Source of the DNA: Streptomyces bathyalis
Lineage (GTDB): Bacteria > Actinomycetota > Actinomycetes > Streptomycetales > Streptomycetaceae
Direction: 5' to 3'
DNA: 64,000 bases
NCBI RefSeq assembly: GCF_015910445.1
Contig: NZ_CP048882.1
Location: 6,011,501 to 6,075,500 of the forward strand
How positions within the stretch are numbered: position 1 is the first letter of the stretch; each line of letters begins with the position of its first letter. Made by a program: the position numbers and the translations under genes. Below the pieces are notes generated by a model. The model was not told where the DNA came from and made no database searches. It saw only the letters and a program-made list of their open reading frames with translations. Below, piece by piece: positions 1 to 8,660 of this stretch.

Positions 1-345
1 GGGGACGTCTTCGCGATGCCGTGCCGTACCCGCCGGGGCGGCCTGGACGTGGAAGGCCTCGGCATCGTCTATCTGGAGGCCTCGGCCACCGGACTGCCGG
101 TCGTCGCGGGCGACTCGGGCGGTGCGCCGGACGCCGTCCTCGAGGGGAAGACCGGCTGGGTCGTCTCCGGGGGCACCAACGGGCCGCGAGGCCCAGGGGG
201 AGCGTCCGAGGAGACGGCAGAACGCGTCATCGCCCTGCTGGACGACCCGGACCTGCGCGCGCGCATGGGGGAGAAGGGCAGGGAGTGGGTCCTCGAACGC
301 TGGCGCTGGGACCTGCTCGCGGAACGGCTCAAGAAGCTGCTGTAA
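1..345 (+). CDS. GT4 family glycosyltransferase, C-terminal part (5' end outside window)
   Basis: Only the last 114 codons are present; the frame is open from base 1. The fragment carries the GT4 (GT-B fold) EX7E element, with E18 in VEG and E26 in YLEAS. The following ATGLPVVAGDSGGAPD stretch binds the sugar nucleotide in this family. A C-terminal helix with RWRWDLLAERLKKLL ends the protein. Its position beside an acyl-CoA ligase and the wider synteny with the mycobacterial pimB region suggest a PimB'-like phosphatidylinositol mannosyltransferase acting at the inner membrane face. That assignment is inferred from context, because the acceptor-binding N-terminal domain is missing. The GT4 family call is firm; the substrate is not. 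Confidence 0.85.
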   Translation, partial: GDVFAMPCRTRRGGLDVEGLGIVYLEASATGLPVVAGDSGGAPDAVLEGKTGWVVSGGTNGPRGPGGASEETAERVIALLDDPDLRARMGEKGREWVLERWRWDLLAERLKKLL

Positions 346-428
346 CGCCTGCTGCGAGGCCGCGGGCCTGGGTCGACGCCCGGGCCCGCGCCGACGCCCC
401 TGCCGGGCCGCGGCTCGCCCCCGGGCAC

Positions 429-2240
429 TCAGACGTACAGCGAGTCGATTTCGTGGGCGAAGTCCTTCGCCACCACGCCCCGCTTGAGTTTCAGCGAGGG
501 AGTGATGTGCCCCGACTCCTCCGTGAACTGGGTGTCCAGCACATGGAACTTGCGCACGGACTCGGCACGCGAGACCAGGGCGTTGCCGCCGTCCACGGCT
601 CGCTGGAGCTCGGCCAGCAGCTCCTCGTCGCGGAGCAACTGCTCGTGCGAGAGCCCGGACTTGCCCCGCTCCTCGGCCCACCGCGGAAGGAACTCCTCGT
701 CGACGGTGAGGAGCGCGCCGACGAAGGGCCGCCCGTCACCGACGACCATGCACTCGGCGACGAGCGCGTGCCCGCGGATGCCGTCCTCGATGACCGACGG
801 GGCGATGTTCTTGCCGCCCGCGGTCACCAGGATCTCCTTCTTCCGCCCGGTGATGGCGAGATAGCCGTCCGCGTCGAGGGTGCCCAGGTCGCCGGTGTGG
901 AACCAGCCGTCGGACAGGGCCTCCTGGGTGGACTGTTCGTTGTTCCAGTAGCCAGCGAAGAGGTGCTCGCCGTGCAGCATCACCTCTCCGTCGTCCGCGA
1001 TGCGTACGACGGAGCCCGGCAGCGGCTGGCCGACCGTGCCGATCTTCTGGCGGTCGTACGGGTTGAAGGCCGTCGCGGCGCAGGACTCCGTGAGGCCGTA
1101 GCCCTCCAGCACGGTGAAGCCGATGCCACGGTAGAAGTGCCCCAGCCGCTCGCCCAGGGGCGCGCCGCCGGAGATCGCGTGAGTGGCCAGCCCGCCGAGC
1201 ACCGCGCGCAGCTTGCTGTAGACGAGGATGTCGAACAGCTTGTGCCGCAGCTTCAGTTGCAGCGAGGGGCCCGAAGGGTCGTCGAGGGCGCGGCTGTAGT
1301 CCATCGCCGTCTCGGCGGCCTTGTCGAAGATCTTGCCCTTGCCGCTTGCCTGGGCCTGCGCCCGCGCGGAGTTGAAGACCTTCTCGAAGACACGGGGCAC
1401 GCCGAGGACCATCGTCGGCCGGAACGCGGCCAGTTCGTCCGTCAGCGTCTTCACGTCGGAGACATGGCCGAGCTTGATCGGCGCCATGACGGCCGCCACC
1501 TGCACGAGGCGTCCGAAGACATGCGCGACGGGGAGGAAGAGCAGGACCGACGACTCGCCCGTACGGAACATGGGCCGCAGTCGCTCCACGACGTTGCCGC
1601 ACTCGGCGAAGAAGCTGCGGTGGGTGAGCACGCAGCCCTTCGGGCGGCCCGTGGTGCCGGAGGTGTAGACGATCGTGGCGGGGGAGTCGGCGTTCGCGCT
1701 GGAGGAGCGGGCCTCGACGGTCGCGTCGTCCACGTCCGCGCCGGCCGCGGTGAGTTGCTCGACCGCACCCGAACCGGCGGCGGCCGGCTGCGGCTCGATC
1801 TGCCACACATGGTTCAGGGCGGGGAGCCGGTCCCGTACGGAGTCGACCGCGCGTGTGTGGTCGACGGTCTCGACGAGACACGCGACGGAGCCCGAGTCGC
1901 CGAGGATCCAGGCGATCTGCTCCGGTGAACTCGTCTCGTACACGGGGACGGTGACGGCGCCGGCGCTCCAGATCGCGAAGTCGAGCAGCGTCCACTCGTA
2001 GCGCGTGCGGGACATGAGGGCCACGCGGTCACCCGGCTGGATACCGGAGGCGATCAAACCCTTCGCGGCAGCCCGCACTTCGGTCAGGAAGTCGGCGGCG
2101 GTGACGTCGGCCCACTCGCCTCCCTCCTTGCGTGCGACGACGGCGACATCCGGATGCTGGGCCGCGTTGCGGCGGATGAGATCCGTCAGATTGCCGTCGG
2201 CCGGCACCTCGTAAAGGGCCGGAAGGCTGAACTCGCGCAA
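429..2240 (-). CDS. Long-chain fatty-acid--CoA ligase (AMP-forming, FadD15-like)
   Basis: A 603-residue ANL-superfamily enzyme that activates fatty acids to acyl-CoA through an acyl-adenylate. The AMP-binding motif YTSGTTGRPKG lies at about 192-202. GYGLTESCA, DGWFHTGDLG and GRKKEILVTAGGKNIAP follow in the usual order, so all core motifs look intact. The start is the TTG at 2240-2238, because a GAGGAG ribosome site lies 8-9 bases upstream and the protein then begins LREFSLPALYEV. The open frame extends further upstream, but that stretch is low-complexity and non-homologous. Length fits the roughly 600-residue Streptomyces and mycobacterial enzymes. It converges with the glycosyltransferase and is divergent from the phosphoesterase gene. 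Confidence 0.93.
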   Translation of the reverse strand: MREFSLPALYEVPADGNLTDLIRRNAAQHPDVAVVARKEGGEWADVTAADFLTEVRAAAKGLIASGIQPGDRVALMSRTRYEWTLLDFAIWSAGAVTVPVYETSSPEQIAWILGDSGSVACLVETVDHTRAVDSVRDRLPALNHVWQIEPQPAAAGSGAVEQLTAAGADVDDATVEARSSSANADSPATIVYTSGTTGRPKGCVLTHRSFFAECGNVVERLRPMFRTGESSVLLFLPVAHVFGRLVQVAAVMAPIKLGHVSDVKTLTDELAAFRPTMVLGVPRVFEKVFNSARAQAQASGKGKIFDKAAETAMDYSRALDDPSGPSLQLKLRHKLFDILVYSKLRAVLGGLATHAISGGAPLGERLGHFYRGIGFTVLEGYGLTESCAATAFNPYDRQKIGTVGQPLPGSVVRIADDGEVMLHGEHLFAGYWNNEQSTQEALSDGWFHTGDLGTLDADGYLAITGRKKEILVTAGGKNIAPSVIEDGIRGHALVAECMVVGDGRPFVGALLTVDEEFLPRWAEERGKSGLSHEQLLRDEELLAELQRAVDGGNALVSRAESVRKFHVLDTQFTEESGHITPSLKLKRGVVAKDFAHEIDSLYV

Positions 2241-2348
2241 GACTGCTGCTCCTCGTCGCGACGGAGGACGGCGGCCGTGGGGGGCGGCCTCCGAGGGCTC
2301 GGATCCGGAGTCGTGGGAAGACCCTGGATGCATGACGGCCTGGACGTT

Positions 2349-2401
2349 ACCCATCAGTAGGGTGGGTGGGGTAGGGGGTGAACCTGAGATGTCTGATGGG
2401 T
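2349..2401. promoter_or_regulatory. Inverted repeat in the promoter region between fadD-like gene and phosphoesterase
   Basis: ACCCATCAG at 2349-2357 is matched exactly by its complement CTGATGGGT at 2393-2401, with 35 bases between the arms. It sits about 110 bases upstream of the acyl-CoA ligase start and 120 upstream of the phosphoesterase. The spacing is too wide for a simple dimer site, so it could be two half-operators or a hairpin in the 5' UTR of the ligase mRNA. The regulator is unknown. Confidence 0.35.
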
Positions 2402-2519
2402 CACACGCCCCGGGTGCGTCGGCGAAAGCGTAATCCACGTACGCGGTGAGAGGGAAGTAACCGCAGGTGGGAAGGGGCTGGGGCAGGGGTGCCGCGGGAG
2501 GGTGTCCCCGCTCTAGGGT

Positions 2520-3287
2520 GTGGTCATGCGACTCCACGTGGTCAGCGACGTGCACGGGAACAGCCGCGACCTCGCGACGGCCGGCGACGGCGCCGACGCG
2601 CTCGTCTGCCTGGGAGACCTCATCCTCTTCCTCGACTACGCCGACCATTCCCGCGGCATCTTCCCGGAGCTGTTCGGGGTCGAAAACGCGCATCACATCG
2701 TGGAGTTGCGCACCGCACGCCGCTTCGCCGAGGCACGCGAGTTCTCCGCGAAGCTCTGGGCGGGAGTCGACAGGGCAGAGGCGACCGAGCGAGCCGTACG
2801 CAAGCAGTACGCGGAACTGTTCGCCGCACTGCCCGCACCGACGTACGCGACGTACGGCAACGTCGACGTGCCGCCCCTGTGGCCCGAGTACGCGGGAGAG
2901 GGCGTCACCGTGCTGGACGGTGAGACGGCCGACATCGGCGGTCTGCGCTTCGGCTTCGTGGGCGGCGGGCTCCGCACGCCCATGCGCACCCCGTACGAGA
3001 TCGACGACGACGCCTACGCGGCGAAGGTCGAGGCGCTCGGCGAGGTCGACGTGCTGTGCTCCCACATCCCGCCCGACGTACCGGAGTTGTGCTACGACAC
3101 CGTCGCCCGTCGCTTCGAGCGCGGAAGCGAGGCGCTGCTGCGGGCGGTCCGCACCGTACGGCCGCGCTTCCACCTCTTCGGGCACGTGCACCAGCCGCTG
3201 GTGCAGAGGATGCGGATCGGGGCGACGGAGTGCGTGAACGTGGGGCACTTCAACGCCACCGGCACGCCCTGGGTGCTGGAGTGGTGA
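2520..3287 (+). CDS. Calcineurin-like metallophosphoesterase
   Basis: A soluble 255-residue metallophosphoesterase with the full two-metal motif set in order: DVHGN near the N-terminus, LGDL, GNVD (in place of the usual GNHD), SHIPPD and GHVHQP near the C-terminus. The family hydrolyses phosphomono- or phosphodiesters; the substrate cannot be told here. The start is given as GTG 2520, but ATG 2526 two codons later is equally possible. A TAGGGT hexamer directly precedes the start and no clear ribosome site is seen, so a leaderless transcript is plausible. The next gene begins 116 bases downstream. Confidence 0.87.
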   Translation: MVMRLHVVSDVHGNSRDLATAGDGADALVCLGDLILFLDYADHSRGIFPELFGVENAHHIVELRTARRFAEAREFSAKLWAGVDRAEATERAVRKQYAELFAALPAPTYATYGNVDVPPLWPEYAGEGVTVLDGETADIGGLRFGFVGGGLRTPMRTPYEIDDDAYAAKVEALGEVDVLCSHIPPDVPELCYDTVARRFERGSEALLRAVRTVRPRFHLFGHVHQPLVQRMRIGATECVNVGHFNATGTPWVLEW

Positions 3288-3403
3288 GGCGGCCCGCGGC
3301 CCCGCCTCCCGAGGAGAAGGCCGGTAGGCCACGTACCGGACACGCGGGGTAGCCTGCCAGGGGCAATCGGGGGCCGCGCGCAGCATATGGAGGAGCCACG
3401 GCG

Positions 3404-3880
3404 ATGGCGGAACACACGAGCTCGAACATCACGATCGACGCAACGCCCGCAGCCGTGATGGGAGTGATCGCCGATTTCGCCCGGTACCCGGAGTGGACGG
3501 GCGAGGTGAAGGAGGCCGAGGTCCTCTCCCAGGACGCGCAGGGCCGCGCCGAGCAGGTGCGGCTGCTCCTGGACGCCGGCGCCATCAAGGACGAACACAC
3601 CCTGGCCTACGAGTGGATCGGCGAGAACGAGGTCCGCTGGTCGCTGGTGAAGTCCCAGATGCTGCGCGAACTGGACGGCGTCTACCGTCTGACCCCTGTA
3701 GGGGGCGGTGAACGCACCGAGGTCACCTACCAGTTGACCGTCGACGTCAAGATCCCGATGCTCGGGATGATCAAGCGCAAGGCCGAGAAGGTCATCATCG
3801 ACCGCGCGCTGTCCGGTCTGAAGAAGCGGGTCGAGTCGGGCGGTGGCGCCGGCAAGGGCGCGGAATCCGGCAAAGGCTGA
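3404..3880 (+). CDS. SRPBCC (START/Bet v1-like) family protein
   Basis: A 158-residue protein with the START/Bet v1-like ligand-binding fold, annotated polyketide cyclase/dehydrase-like in relatives. Typical features are the opening ITIDATPAAVMGVIADFARYP, the W-containing strands EWTGEVKEAEV and YEWIGENEVRWSL, and the amphipathic C-terminal helix KVIIDRALSGLKKRVES. A GGAGG site lies about 10 bases before the ATG. It runs into the next, ArsA-like gene with almost no gap, so the two are probably co-transcribed, an arrangement also seen around mycobacterial Rv2184c/Rv2185c. The ligand is unknown. The last dozen residues are Gly/Lys-rich and disordered. Confidence 0.85.
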   Translation: MAEHTSSNITIDATPAAVMGVIADFARYPEWTGEVKEAEVLSQDAQGRAEQVRLLLDAGAIKDEHTLAYEWIGENEVRWSLVKSQMLRELDGVYRLTPVGGGERTEVTYQLTVDVKIPMLGMIKRKAEKVIIDRALSGLKKRVESGGGAGKGAESGKG

Positions 3881-3887
3881 CGCGCGG

Positions 3888-5267
3888 GTGCCCAAGCCCG
3901 AGGATGGGGGTCCCACGCACGACGCAGTCTGTGGGGGAGGCCGGCACGTACCGGGACAGCGGACCGCTCCGGAGGACCGGGACGTACCCGGGGAACGGCA
4001 GGTGCCGGAGGCCCGCGGCGCCGCCGGGCCGGGAGCGCGGACGCTGCTGGTCACCGGGGCGGGCGGAGCCGGGCGTACGACCGTGGCTGCCGCGATGGCC
4101 GTCGCCGTGGCCCGCGGCGGCCGGCGGACACTGCTGCTGAGCGGCGAGACGTCGGCGACGCTGGAGGCCGTGCTCGGCGTGACGGGCGGCCCCATCGGCC
4201 CGCTTGGCGCCGCCGGCGCGGCCGTGCCCGGCACGGACGGGCTGCTGTACGCCGCCCGCACCGACTCCGCGGAGCTCTTCCGCGACGCCGCCGTCGCACT
4301 GCAGGAGCGCGGCCGCAAGCTCCTGGACCTGCTGGGTTCGGATCCGCTGGACGAGGACGAGGTCACCGAACTCCCCGGCGCCGGTGCCTTCGCGGTGCTG
4401 AGCGCCGTGCGGGCCGCGCACGCCGCGGGGGAGTGGGACACCCTCGTCGTCGACCTGCCGCACACGCCTGCCGCGCTGCGCGTGCTCGCGCTGCCCGCCC
4501 AGCTCCGCCGCTATCTGCGCCGGCTCCTGCCCGCCGAGCGCCAGGCCGCGCGGGCATTGCGTCCGGCGCTCGCACAGCTCGCCGGCGTACCGATGCCGAC
4601 CGAGGCGCTCTACGCCACGGCGGCCCGCTGGGACGCCGAACTCGCCGACGTACAGGGCCTGCTGGAGTCTCCCGGCACCACCGCGTGCCTCGTCGCGGAA
4701 CCCGGGCCCCTGGCGGCCGGGACGCTCCGCCTCGGCCGTGCCGGACTGGGCCTGTACGGGCTGCCGTTGCAGGCGGTCGTCGCCAACAGGGTTGTGCCGT
4801 CCGGCAGTTCGGAGCCCTGGACCGCCTCGCTCTCCGGGCAGCAGCAGACGGTGCTCAAGGCGTGGCGCGAGGAGTACGAGCGGGCTGGCGTGGCACTGCG
4901 CGAACTGCCCCATCTGGGGCGGGAACCGCGCGGCGCCGACGACCTGCTGCGCCTCGGCGCGGAGACCGCCGCGACGGGTGTGCCCGCCCCGGATGCCGCC
5001 GGGACGGACGGTGCCGTCGAGGACCGCCTGGCCCAGGACGGCATTCTCGTGTGGAGGCTGGCCCTGCCCTCGGTCCGCAAGGACGAGCTGGAACTCGTGC
5101 GGCGGGGGGACGAGCTGATCCTCGGCGTCGGGCCCTACCGGCGGGTGCTCCCGCTTCCCTCCGCGCTGCGCAGGTGCCGGGTCGTGGGCGCCTCCCTGGA
5201 CGGGGGCGAGCTGCGGGTGCGCTGCGCACCCGACCCGGCGCTGTGGCCGGAGGGCACGGTCCGCTGA
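3888..5267 (+). CDS. ArsA/GET3-like (SIMIBI) ATPase homologue with degenerate P-loop
   Basis: About 459 residues from GTG 3888, 8 bases after the preceding stop; GTG 3843, overlapping that gene, is an alternative and neither has a strong ribosome site. After a variable N-terminus the core starts RTLLVTGAGGAGRTTVAAAM. This aligns with the ArsA/ParA P-loop GKGGVGKTT, but the signature lysine is Ala58 and the P-loop lysine is Arg63. Later WDTLVVDLPHTPAALRVL matches the family's Walker B and switch region (VVDTAPTGHTLRLL type). The C-terminal region resembles the small domain of ArsA-like proteins. No transmembrane segment is evident. Probably a co-transcribed partner of the SRPBCC protein; ATP hydrolysis is doubtful given the substitutions. 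Confidence 0.78.
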   Translation: MPKPEDGGPTHDAVCGGGRHVPGQRTAPEDRDVPGERQVPEARGAAGPGARTLLVTGAGGAGRTTVAAAMAVAVARGGRRTLLLSGETSATLEAVLGVTGGPIGPLGAAGAAVPGTDGLLYAARTDSAELFRDAAVALQERGRKLLDLLGSDPLDEDEVTELPGAGAFAVLSAVRAAHAAGEWDTLVVDLPHTPAALRVLALPAQLRRYLRRLLPAERQAARALRPALAQLAGVPMPTEALYATAARWDAELADVQGLLESPGTTACLVAEPGPLAAGTLRLGRAGLGLYGLPLQAVVANRVVPSGSSEPWTASLSGQQQTVLKAWREEYERAGVALRELPHLGREPRGADDLLRLGAETAATGVPAPDAAGTDGAVEDRLAQDGILVWRLALPSVRKDELELVRRGDELILGVGPYRRVLPLPSALRRCRVVGASLDGGELRVRCAPDPALWPEGTVR

Positions 5268-5473
5268 GACCGCGTCCGCCCCTGTCGATCCCCGGTATCC
5301 GTCCGAGCTGATGCCCGCCGGCCTCGGGTGGAGCGCGCATCACCCGGCGACCGCCCCGGCAGTTCGCCGCTCGCGGCCCCTCCCGCCCGCTCCTGGCCGT
5401 CTCCGCTTCCCGGCTGTTCGGGTAACGTCGGACACGTCCCGTCCGTCCTCCCTTTCGCCGTAGGAGCGCCGCC

Positions 5474-6073
5474 ATGAGCGATGCCGCCGAGCCCGAGAAG
5501 CCGGACACCGCGGACGCCGACGCCTGGGCCACCGCCTGCGAGGAAGACCTCGCCGCGGAGAAGGCCCGCCGGCGTGCCGAGTACGGGCAGACCCACGGCA
5601 GCGCCGCCGACGAGCTGAGGCGCCTCGCGGACGCCGTGTCCGAGAAGGTGGCCGAGCTGGGCAGGCCCTTCGGCGGCACGGTGGCCTCCGCCGCCGCCCA
5701 GGGCGTTGCGCAGCAGCTGATCGCACAGGCGAAGGCCGCGATCGAGCCCGTCGTCGAGCGCAATCCCCAGGTCTTCGACCACCTTGCCGCGGCCGGAGGA
5801 GAGCTGCTCGCCGCCTACCGGGCCGCCGTACAGGAAGCAGAGGGCCGCTGGACGTCCGGAGCCCCGGGTGCGCCCGGCACCGATGACCTCGCCGGCCGGC
5901 CCGGGAGCATCACCCCCGGAACCTCGCGCCCGTCCGGCCCGCCGGCAGGTGTCGAGCGGATCGACCTGGACAAGGATCCGAGGGAGACGGGGGAGGCCCG
6001 CAAGCCCGGCCCGTCGGAGGACGACGGACCGGACGGCCCCGGCGCGGGAAACGGCGGGCAGAGCACGCCCTGA
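5474..6073 (+). CDS. DUF5304 family protein encoded upstream of glucokinase (SCO2127-like)
   Basis: A 199-residue, acidic, Ala/Glu-rich soluble protein. Residues about 15-125 are predicted helical (AWATACEEDLAAEKARRRAEYG, then DELRRLADAVSEKVAELGRP), and the last 70 are disordered and rich in Gly/Pro/Asp. A TAGGAG site lies 8 bases before the ATG. It sits 95 bases upstream of glkA on the same strand. The S. coelicolor counterpart SCO2127 has been studied together with glkA in glucose repression and glucose uptake, which is established for that species. Any role here is inferred from conserved position. No catalytic motif is visible. Confidence 0.75.
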   Translation: MSDAAEPEKPDTADADAWATACEEDLAAEKARRRAEYGQTHGSAADELRRLADAVSEKVAELGRPFGGTVASAAAQGVAQQLIAQAKAAIEPVVERNPQVFDHLAAAGGELLAAYRAAVQEAEGRWTSGAPGAPGTDDLAGRPGSITPGTSRPSGPPAGVERIDLDKDPRETGEARKPGPSEDDGPDGPGAGNGGQSTP

Positions 6074-6168
6074 GGCGCCAAGCCCCGTGCCAACGCGCAC
6101 GATCGGGCCGCACAGCCCCTCCGGTACGGTGTTCCGCAGCGGGGTAGGACCGGAAGACCGAGGGACAC

Positions 6169-7110
6169 ATGGGACTCACTATCGGCGTCGACATCGGCGG
6201 CACCAAGATCGCGGCCGGCGTGGTCGATGAGCACGGAACCATTCTGGAGACCAGCACCGTGCCCACCCCGCCCACTGCGGACGGCGTGATCGACGCCATC
6301 GCGGACGCGGTGCGGGACGCCAGCGCCGAGCACGAGGTGGACGCCGTCGGCATCGGTGCCCCCGGCTACGTCGACGACAAGCGGGCCACCGTTCTCTTCA
6401 CCCCGAATCTGACCTGGCGGCACGAGGCGCTCAAGGACAAGGTCGAGCAGCGCATCGACCTTCCCGTCGTGATCGAGAACGACGCCAACGCCGCCGCCTG
6501 GGGCGAGTACAAGTTCGGCGTCGGCACCGGCCACGAGGACGTCGTCTGCATCACCATCGGCACGGGCCTCGGCGGCGGCGTGATCATCGGCGGCAGGCTG
6601 CACCGCGGCCGCTTCGGTGTCGCCGCCGAGTTCGGGCACATCCGGATGGTGCCGGACGGGCTGCTGTGCGGCTGCGGCAACCAGGGCTGCTGGGAGCAGT
6701 ACGCGTCGGGCAGCGCGCTCGTGCGATACGCGCGGCAGCGCGCGACGGCCACGCCGGAGAACGCCACGATCCTGCTCGGGCTCGGCGACGGAACCCCGGA
6801 GGGCGTCGAGGGCAAGCACATCAGCGAGGCCGCACGCCTCGGCTGCCCCGTCGCCGTCGACTCCTTCCGCGAGCTGGCGCGCTGGGCGGGTGCGGGGCTG
6901 GCCGACCTGGCCTCGCTCTTCGACCCGGGGGCGTTCATCGTCGGCGGCGGCGTCTCGGACGAGGGCGATCTGGTGCTCGACCCCATCCGCAAGTCGTACC
7001 GGCGCTGGCTCGTCGGCAGCCGCTGGCGCCCGCACGCCGAGGTGCTCGCCGCCCAACTCGGCGGCAAGGCGGGCATGGTGGGCGTCGCGGACCTCGCCCG
7101 GCAGGGCTGA
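6169..7110 (+). CDS. glkA: ROK-family glucokinase
   Basis: A 313-residue ROK kinase that phosphorylates glucose with ATP and, in Streptomyces, mediates glucose repression. GVDIGGTK at about 6-13 is the phosphate-1 loop. IENDANAAAWGE around 102-113 holds the catalytic Asp105, and ITIGTGLGGG follows. The ROK zinc motif CxCGxxGCxE is intact, with cysteines at 167, 169 and 174. Length and motif order match S. coelicolor GlkA. A GAGGGA site precedes the ATG. It follows the DUF5304 gene and is probably in the same transcript. Confidence 0.96.
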   Translation: MGLTIGVDIGGTKIAAGVVDEHGTILETSTVPTPPTADGVIDAIADAVRDASAEHEVDAVGIGAPGYVDDKRATVLFTPNLTWRHEALKDKVEQRIDLPVVIENDANAAAWGEYKFGVGTGHEDVVCITIGTGLGGGVIIGGRLHRGRFGVAAEFGHIRMVPDGLLCGCGNQGCWEQYASGSALVRYARQRATATPENATILLGLGDGTPEGVEGKHISEAARLGCPVAVDSFRELARWAGAGLADLASLFDPGAFIVGGGVSDEGDLVLDPIRKSYRRWLVGSRWRPHAEVLAAQLGGKAGMVGVADLARQG

Positions 7111-7177
7111 CCGCCGACGCTGGGCCCGGGGGCGGACGAAGCGGAACGACCGACGAATGTGAGTGTGAGCCGCGCCG

Positions 7178-7942
7178 ATGACGCTCGCGGATCTGCCCGC
7201 AGGACGTACCGAGCCGGACGGTTCGGCGATCGTCCGCCTGCTCAGCTACAACATCCGCTCCATGCGGGACGACCGGAGAGCGCTCGCCCGGGTCATCCGG
7301 GCGTGCGCCCCCGACGTCGTGTGCGTGCAGGAGGCCCCGCGCTTCTTCCGCTGGCGCAAGCACGCCGCGTGGCTGGCCCGTGAGTGCGGCCTGGTCTATG
7401 TGACGGGCGGAGCGACGGCCACGGGGCCGATGATCCTCGCGACGCTGCGGGCCACGGTCCTGCGCAGCGAGGACGTGCTGCTCCCGCTCACGCCCGGCCT
7501 GCACAGGCGGGGCTTCGCCACGGCGGTACTGGAGTTCGGCCCGGCCGCGGAGCTGGGCGTGCTCAGCTGCCATCTGAGCCTGCAGACCGATGAACGGCAG
7601 GCACAGGGGCGCATGCTCCTCGACCGCCTCGCGGCCATGGGCGCGGCTCACTCGGTGGCCGCGGGGGACCTCAACGAACGTCCCAGGGGCCGCACGTTCC
7701 GGCAGCTCGCCGCGCGGCTGCAGGACGGCTGGGCCGTGGCGCCGTGGGGCGGCGAGTACACCTCCACGCCGCAGCGTCCGCACCAGCGCATCGACGCCGT
7801 CCTGGCCTCCGATGGGGTGGAGGTGCTCGGCTGCGGCGTGCCGCACGGACTGGAGGGCGTCTCACCGGCGGATCTGCGTGCGGCCACGGACCATCTGCCG
7901 GTGCTGGCGGCGCTGCGCGTGCCTCCCCGTCCTGCTTCCTGA
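7178..7942 (+). CDS. Endonuclease/exonuclease/phosphatase (EEP) family hydrolase
   Basis: A 254-residue protein with the EEP catalytic set in order: LLSYNIRSMRDD (Asn), VCVQEAPRF (metal-binding Glu), AAGDLNERP (Asp-x-Asn), RIDAVLAS (Asp) and ATDHLPVLAAL (catalytic His). The fold covers DNase I-like nucleases, inositol phosphatases and sphingomyelinases, and the substrate cannot be decided. No signal peptide is evident, so it is probably cytoplasmic. The ATG at 7178 lacks a strong ribosome site and the start could move by a few codons. It lies 67 bases downstream of glkA on the same strand and converges with the next gene. Confidence 0.85.
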   Translation: MTLADLPAGRTEPDGSAIVRLLSYNIRSMRDDRRALARVIRACAPDVVCVQEAPRFFRWRKHAAWLARECGLVYVTGGATATGPMILATLRATVLRSEDVLLPLTPGLHRRGFATAVLEFGPAAELGVLSCHLSLQTDERQAQGRMLLDRLAAMGAAHSVAAGDLNERPRGRTFRQLAARLQDGWAVAPWGGEYTSTPQRPHQRIDAVLASDGVEVLGCGVPHGLEGVSPADLRAATDHLPVLAALRVPPRPAS

Positions 7943-7988
7943 GGGAGAGCCGCCCGGCGAGTGACCGTCGCGGGAGGGCCGTGACCGC

Positions 7989-8660
7989 TCAGACCACGGC
8001 GCCGCGGCCCGGGTCGTCCCAGTCGTCCTCGTCGCGCCCGTCCCGCATCCGGGCGACGAGGGTGGCGAAGCCGCCGAGGAAGCCGCCGATCCCGAGCGTC
8101 GCGATCCACCAGGTCAGCTCCTGCTGGAAGAGGACGGTGAAGATCAGCAGCAGCGGCCCGCCGAGCACCGCGAGCCACGCGAACTTCCCGGTCGTGTCGG
8201 ACTGGGGCAGCGGCGGCGGCTCGGGCGGCACGAAGTGGCCCTCGTCGTCCTCCTCCTCGCCGCCGGTGCCGGGCTCGTCTTCGGACGCCGGCAGGCTCCA
8301 GTCGCGGGGACCGGAGCCGGCGGAGTAGACCGTGAAGCTGCGCACCGACGTGCCGCCGTCGTCGCCCTCGCTCTCACCGTCGGGACGGGGCCCGGGTGCG
8401 GGACGGGCGGCCGTGCCCGTACCGGTGCGGGCGTCACCGCCGGAGTCCGCCGCCGGTGCCATGTCCTCGGCCTTCGGGTGGTCACCGTACGAGGCGACGA
8501 TCTGCTCCCATGCGGCGTTCTCGTCGAAAGGCACCGGAGTCACGTCGTCGTCGCGCTCGTTGCCGATCCCGTCACGGCCGTGCTCCTCGCGGCCGTGTTC
8601 CGGGCGCCGCGGGTCGTCCTCGCGGTGGTCGTCGTCCTCCGCGCCGGGGTTACGCTCCAT
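7989..8660 (-). CDS. Conserved acidic membrane protein of unknown function
   Basis: A 223-residue protein. The first 150 residues are highly charged and disordered, rich in Asp, Glu, Arg and Gly, with a recurrent FDENAAWEQIVASYGD segment. A short FVPPEPPPLPQSDTTGKFAWLAVLGGPLLL motif leads into two closely spaced C-terminal transmembrane helices at about 158-178 and 183-203, after which the tail is again acidic. The gene starts inside the end of the upstream esterase gene (11-base overlap), so translation is likely coupled. I recognise this only as a conserved Streptomyces family with no assigned function. Confidence 0.72.
   Translation of the reverse strand: MERNPGAEDDDHREDDPRRPEHGREEHGRDGIGNERDDDVTPVPFDENAAWEQIVASYGDHPKAEDMAPAADSGGDARTGTGTAARPAPGPRPDGESEGDDGGTSVRSFTVYSAGSGPRDWSLPASEDEPGTGGEEEDDEGHFVPPEPPPLPQSDTTGKFAWLAVLGGPLLLIFTVLFQQELTWWIATLGIGGFLGGFATLVARMRDGRDEDDWDDPGRGAVV

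Noticed and set aside
2241..3386. Extension of the acyl-CoA ligase to a 985-residue protein
   Set aside because: The extra N-terminus is low complexity and runs antisense to the phosphoesterase; a TTG with a GAGGAG site gives the expected family length.
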